From assembly GCF_000612585.1 (NCBI RefSeq), contig NZ_JFCA01000026.1, positions 1 to 64,000 on the forward strand: a stretch of 64,000 bases of DNA. Direction: 5' to 3'. This DNA comes from Pseudomonas sp. CHM02 (GTDB lineage: Bacteria > Pseudomonadota > Gammaproteobacteria > Pseudomonadales > Pseudomonadaceae). The notes below the pieces were generated by a model, which was not told where the DNA came from, made no database searches, and was given only the letters and a program-made list of their open reading frames with translations. A program made the position numbers and the translations under genes. Shown one piece after another: positions 63,573 to 64,000 of this stretch (position 1 is the first letter of the stretch; every line of letters begins with the position of its first letter).

Positions 63573-63685
63573 GGGGAGCCCTCCGGGCAGCTTCACGTTA
63601 CAAGCTTCAAGCCGCGAGCTGGAAGCTTAGAGACAAGCGGTCGGCTGCCAGGCCAGGGGCCCGGCAGCACACGCCTGTCGCTGCC

Positions 63686-64000
63686 TTACTGCGATTTGCG
63701 AACCCGCAGGTACCACTCGGAGAGCAGCCGTACCTGTTTGTCGGTGTAGCCGCGCTCGACCATTCGTGTGACGAAGTCGTTGTGTTTTTGCTGGTCCTCC
63801 TTGCTGGCCTTGGCGTTGAAGCTGATGACCGGCAGCAGATCCTCGGTGTTGGAGAACATTTTCTTCTCGATGACCACCCGCAGCTTCTCGTAGCTGAGCC
63901 AGGTTGGGTTCTTGCCATTGTTGTTGGCGCGGGCGCGCAGCACGAAGTTGACGATTTCGTTGCGGAAATCCTTCGGGTTGCTGATGCCGGCGGGTTTTTC
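63686..64000 (-). CDS. PrkA-family serine protein kinase, C-terminal part only
   Basis: The gene runs past the right edge of the window, so only about the last 104 residues are present (frame opens as EKPAGISNPKDFRNEIVNFV and ends LLSEWYLRVRKSQ). The content matches the C-terminal domain of PrkA/YeaG, an AAA-plus protein with kinase activity. It is first in the unit with DUF444 and SpoVR genes, separated from DUF444 by about 113 bases. Confidence 0.92.
   Translation of the reverse strand, partial: EKPAGISNPKDFRNEIVNFVLRARANNNGKNPTWLSYEKLRVVIEKKMFSNTEDLLPVISFNAKASKEDQQKHNDFVTRMVERGYTDKQVRLLSEWYLRVRKSQ

Overview
The window is chromosomal DNA from a fluorescent Pseudomonas of the P. fluorescens group. 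The base composition is GC-rich, the gene order matches Pseudomonas blocks I know (bioBFHCD followed by acyl-CoA dehydrogenases; davB-davA-pqqFABCDE; rmcA-rpoD-dnaG-rpsU / tsaD), and REPIN-type inverted repeats sit between genes. No prophage, insertion sequence or CRISPR array is visible. Most of the window is core genome.

Region 1 (1-9200) is a minus-strand iron locus: an ECF sigma factor (FecI type), its FecR antisigma regulator, a TonB-dependent siderophore receptor with an N-terminal signalling (STN) domain, a PepSY membrane protein and a 58-residue membrane protein. A 941-residue fusion of a FabD-like acyltransferase to an acyl-CoA-oxidase-like flavoprotein lies between the FecR gene and the receptor. 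This is the most unusual gene in the window. Region 2 (9250-22260) holds a DnaQ-type exonuclease with a cNMP/CBS/DUF294 protein, a lone receiver protein, an AT-richer orphan gene with a folded leader, glcB, gcvR, rarD, srkA, phoX behind a PHO-box-like site, modE and comF.

Region 3 (22353-35901) is the biotin operon bioBFHCD, a small unknown protein, three acyl-CoA dehydrogenases (the first behind a PsrA-type operator), a membrane diguanylate cyclase between the first two, and the Gac/Rsm small RNA rsmY with a GacA upstream activating sequence. A LysR gene converges on rsmY. Region 4 (36004-47508) is the PQQ region. It contains a 36-codon frame overlapping a class III aminotransferase by GTGA, a Pmp3/YqaE peptide, pqqE-D-C-B-A (pqqA is only 24 codons) and pqqF. 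It then has the lysine-catabolic pair davA/davB with an Lrp-type regulator, and a LysR gene divergent from a VOC protein.

Region 5 (48063-64000) has a CAU-anticodon tRNA (tRNA-Ile2 type), the c-di-GMP protein rmcA, the macromolecular synthesis genes rpsU-dnaG-rpoD, tsaD, plsY, folB-folK, cca, and the stress operon prkA(partial)-yeaH-spoVR. The cca ribosome binding site lies inside the hairpin that ends the spoVR transcript.

Several short features were read directly from the bases: pqqA, the 36-codon frame, rsmY and its UAS, the PsrA, PHO and Fur-like sites, hairpins and REPINs. Family names rest on recognisable motifs and remembered gene order. No database search was run.
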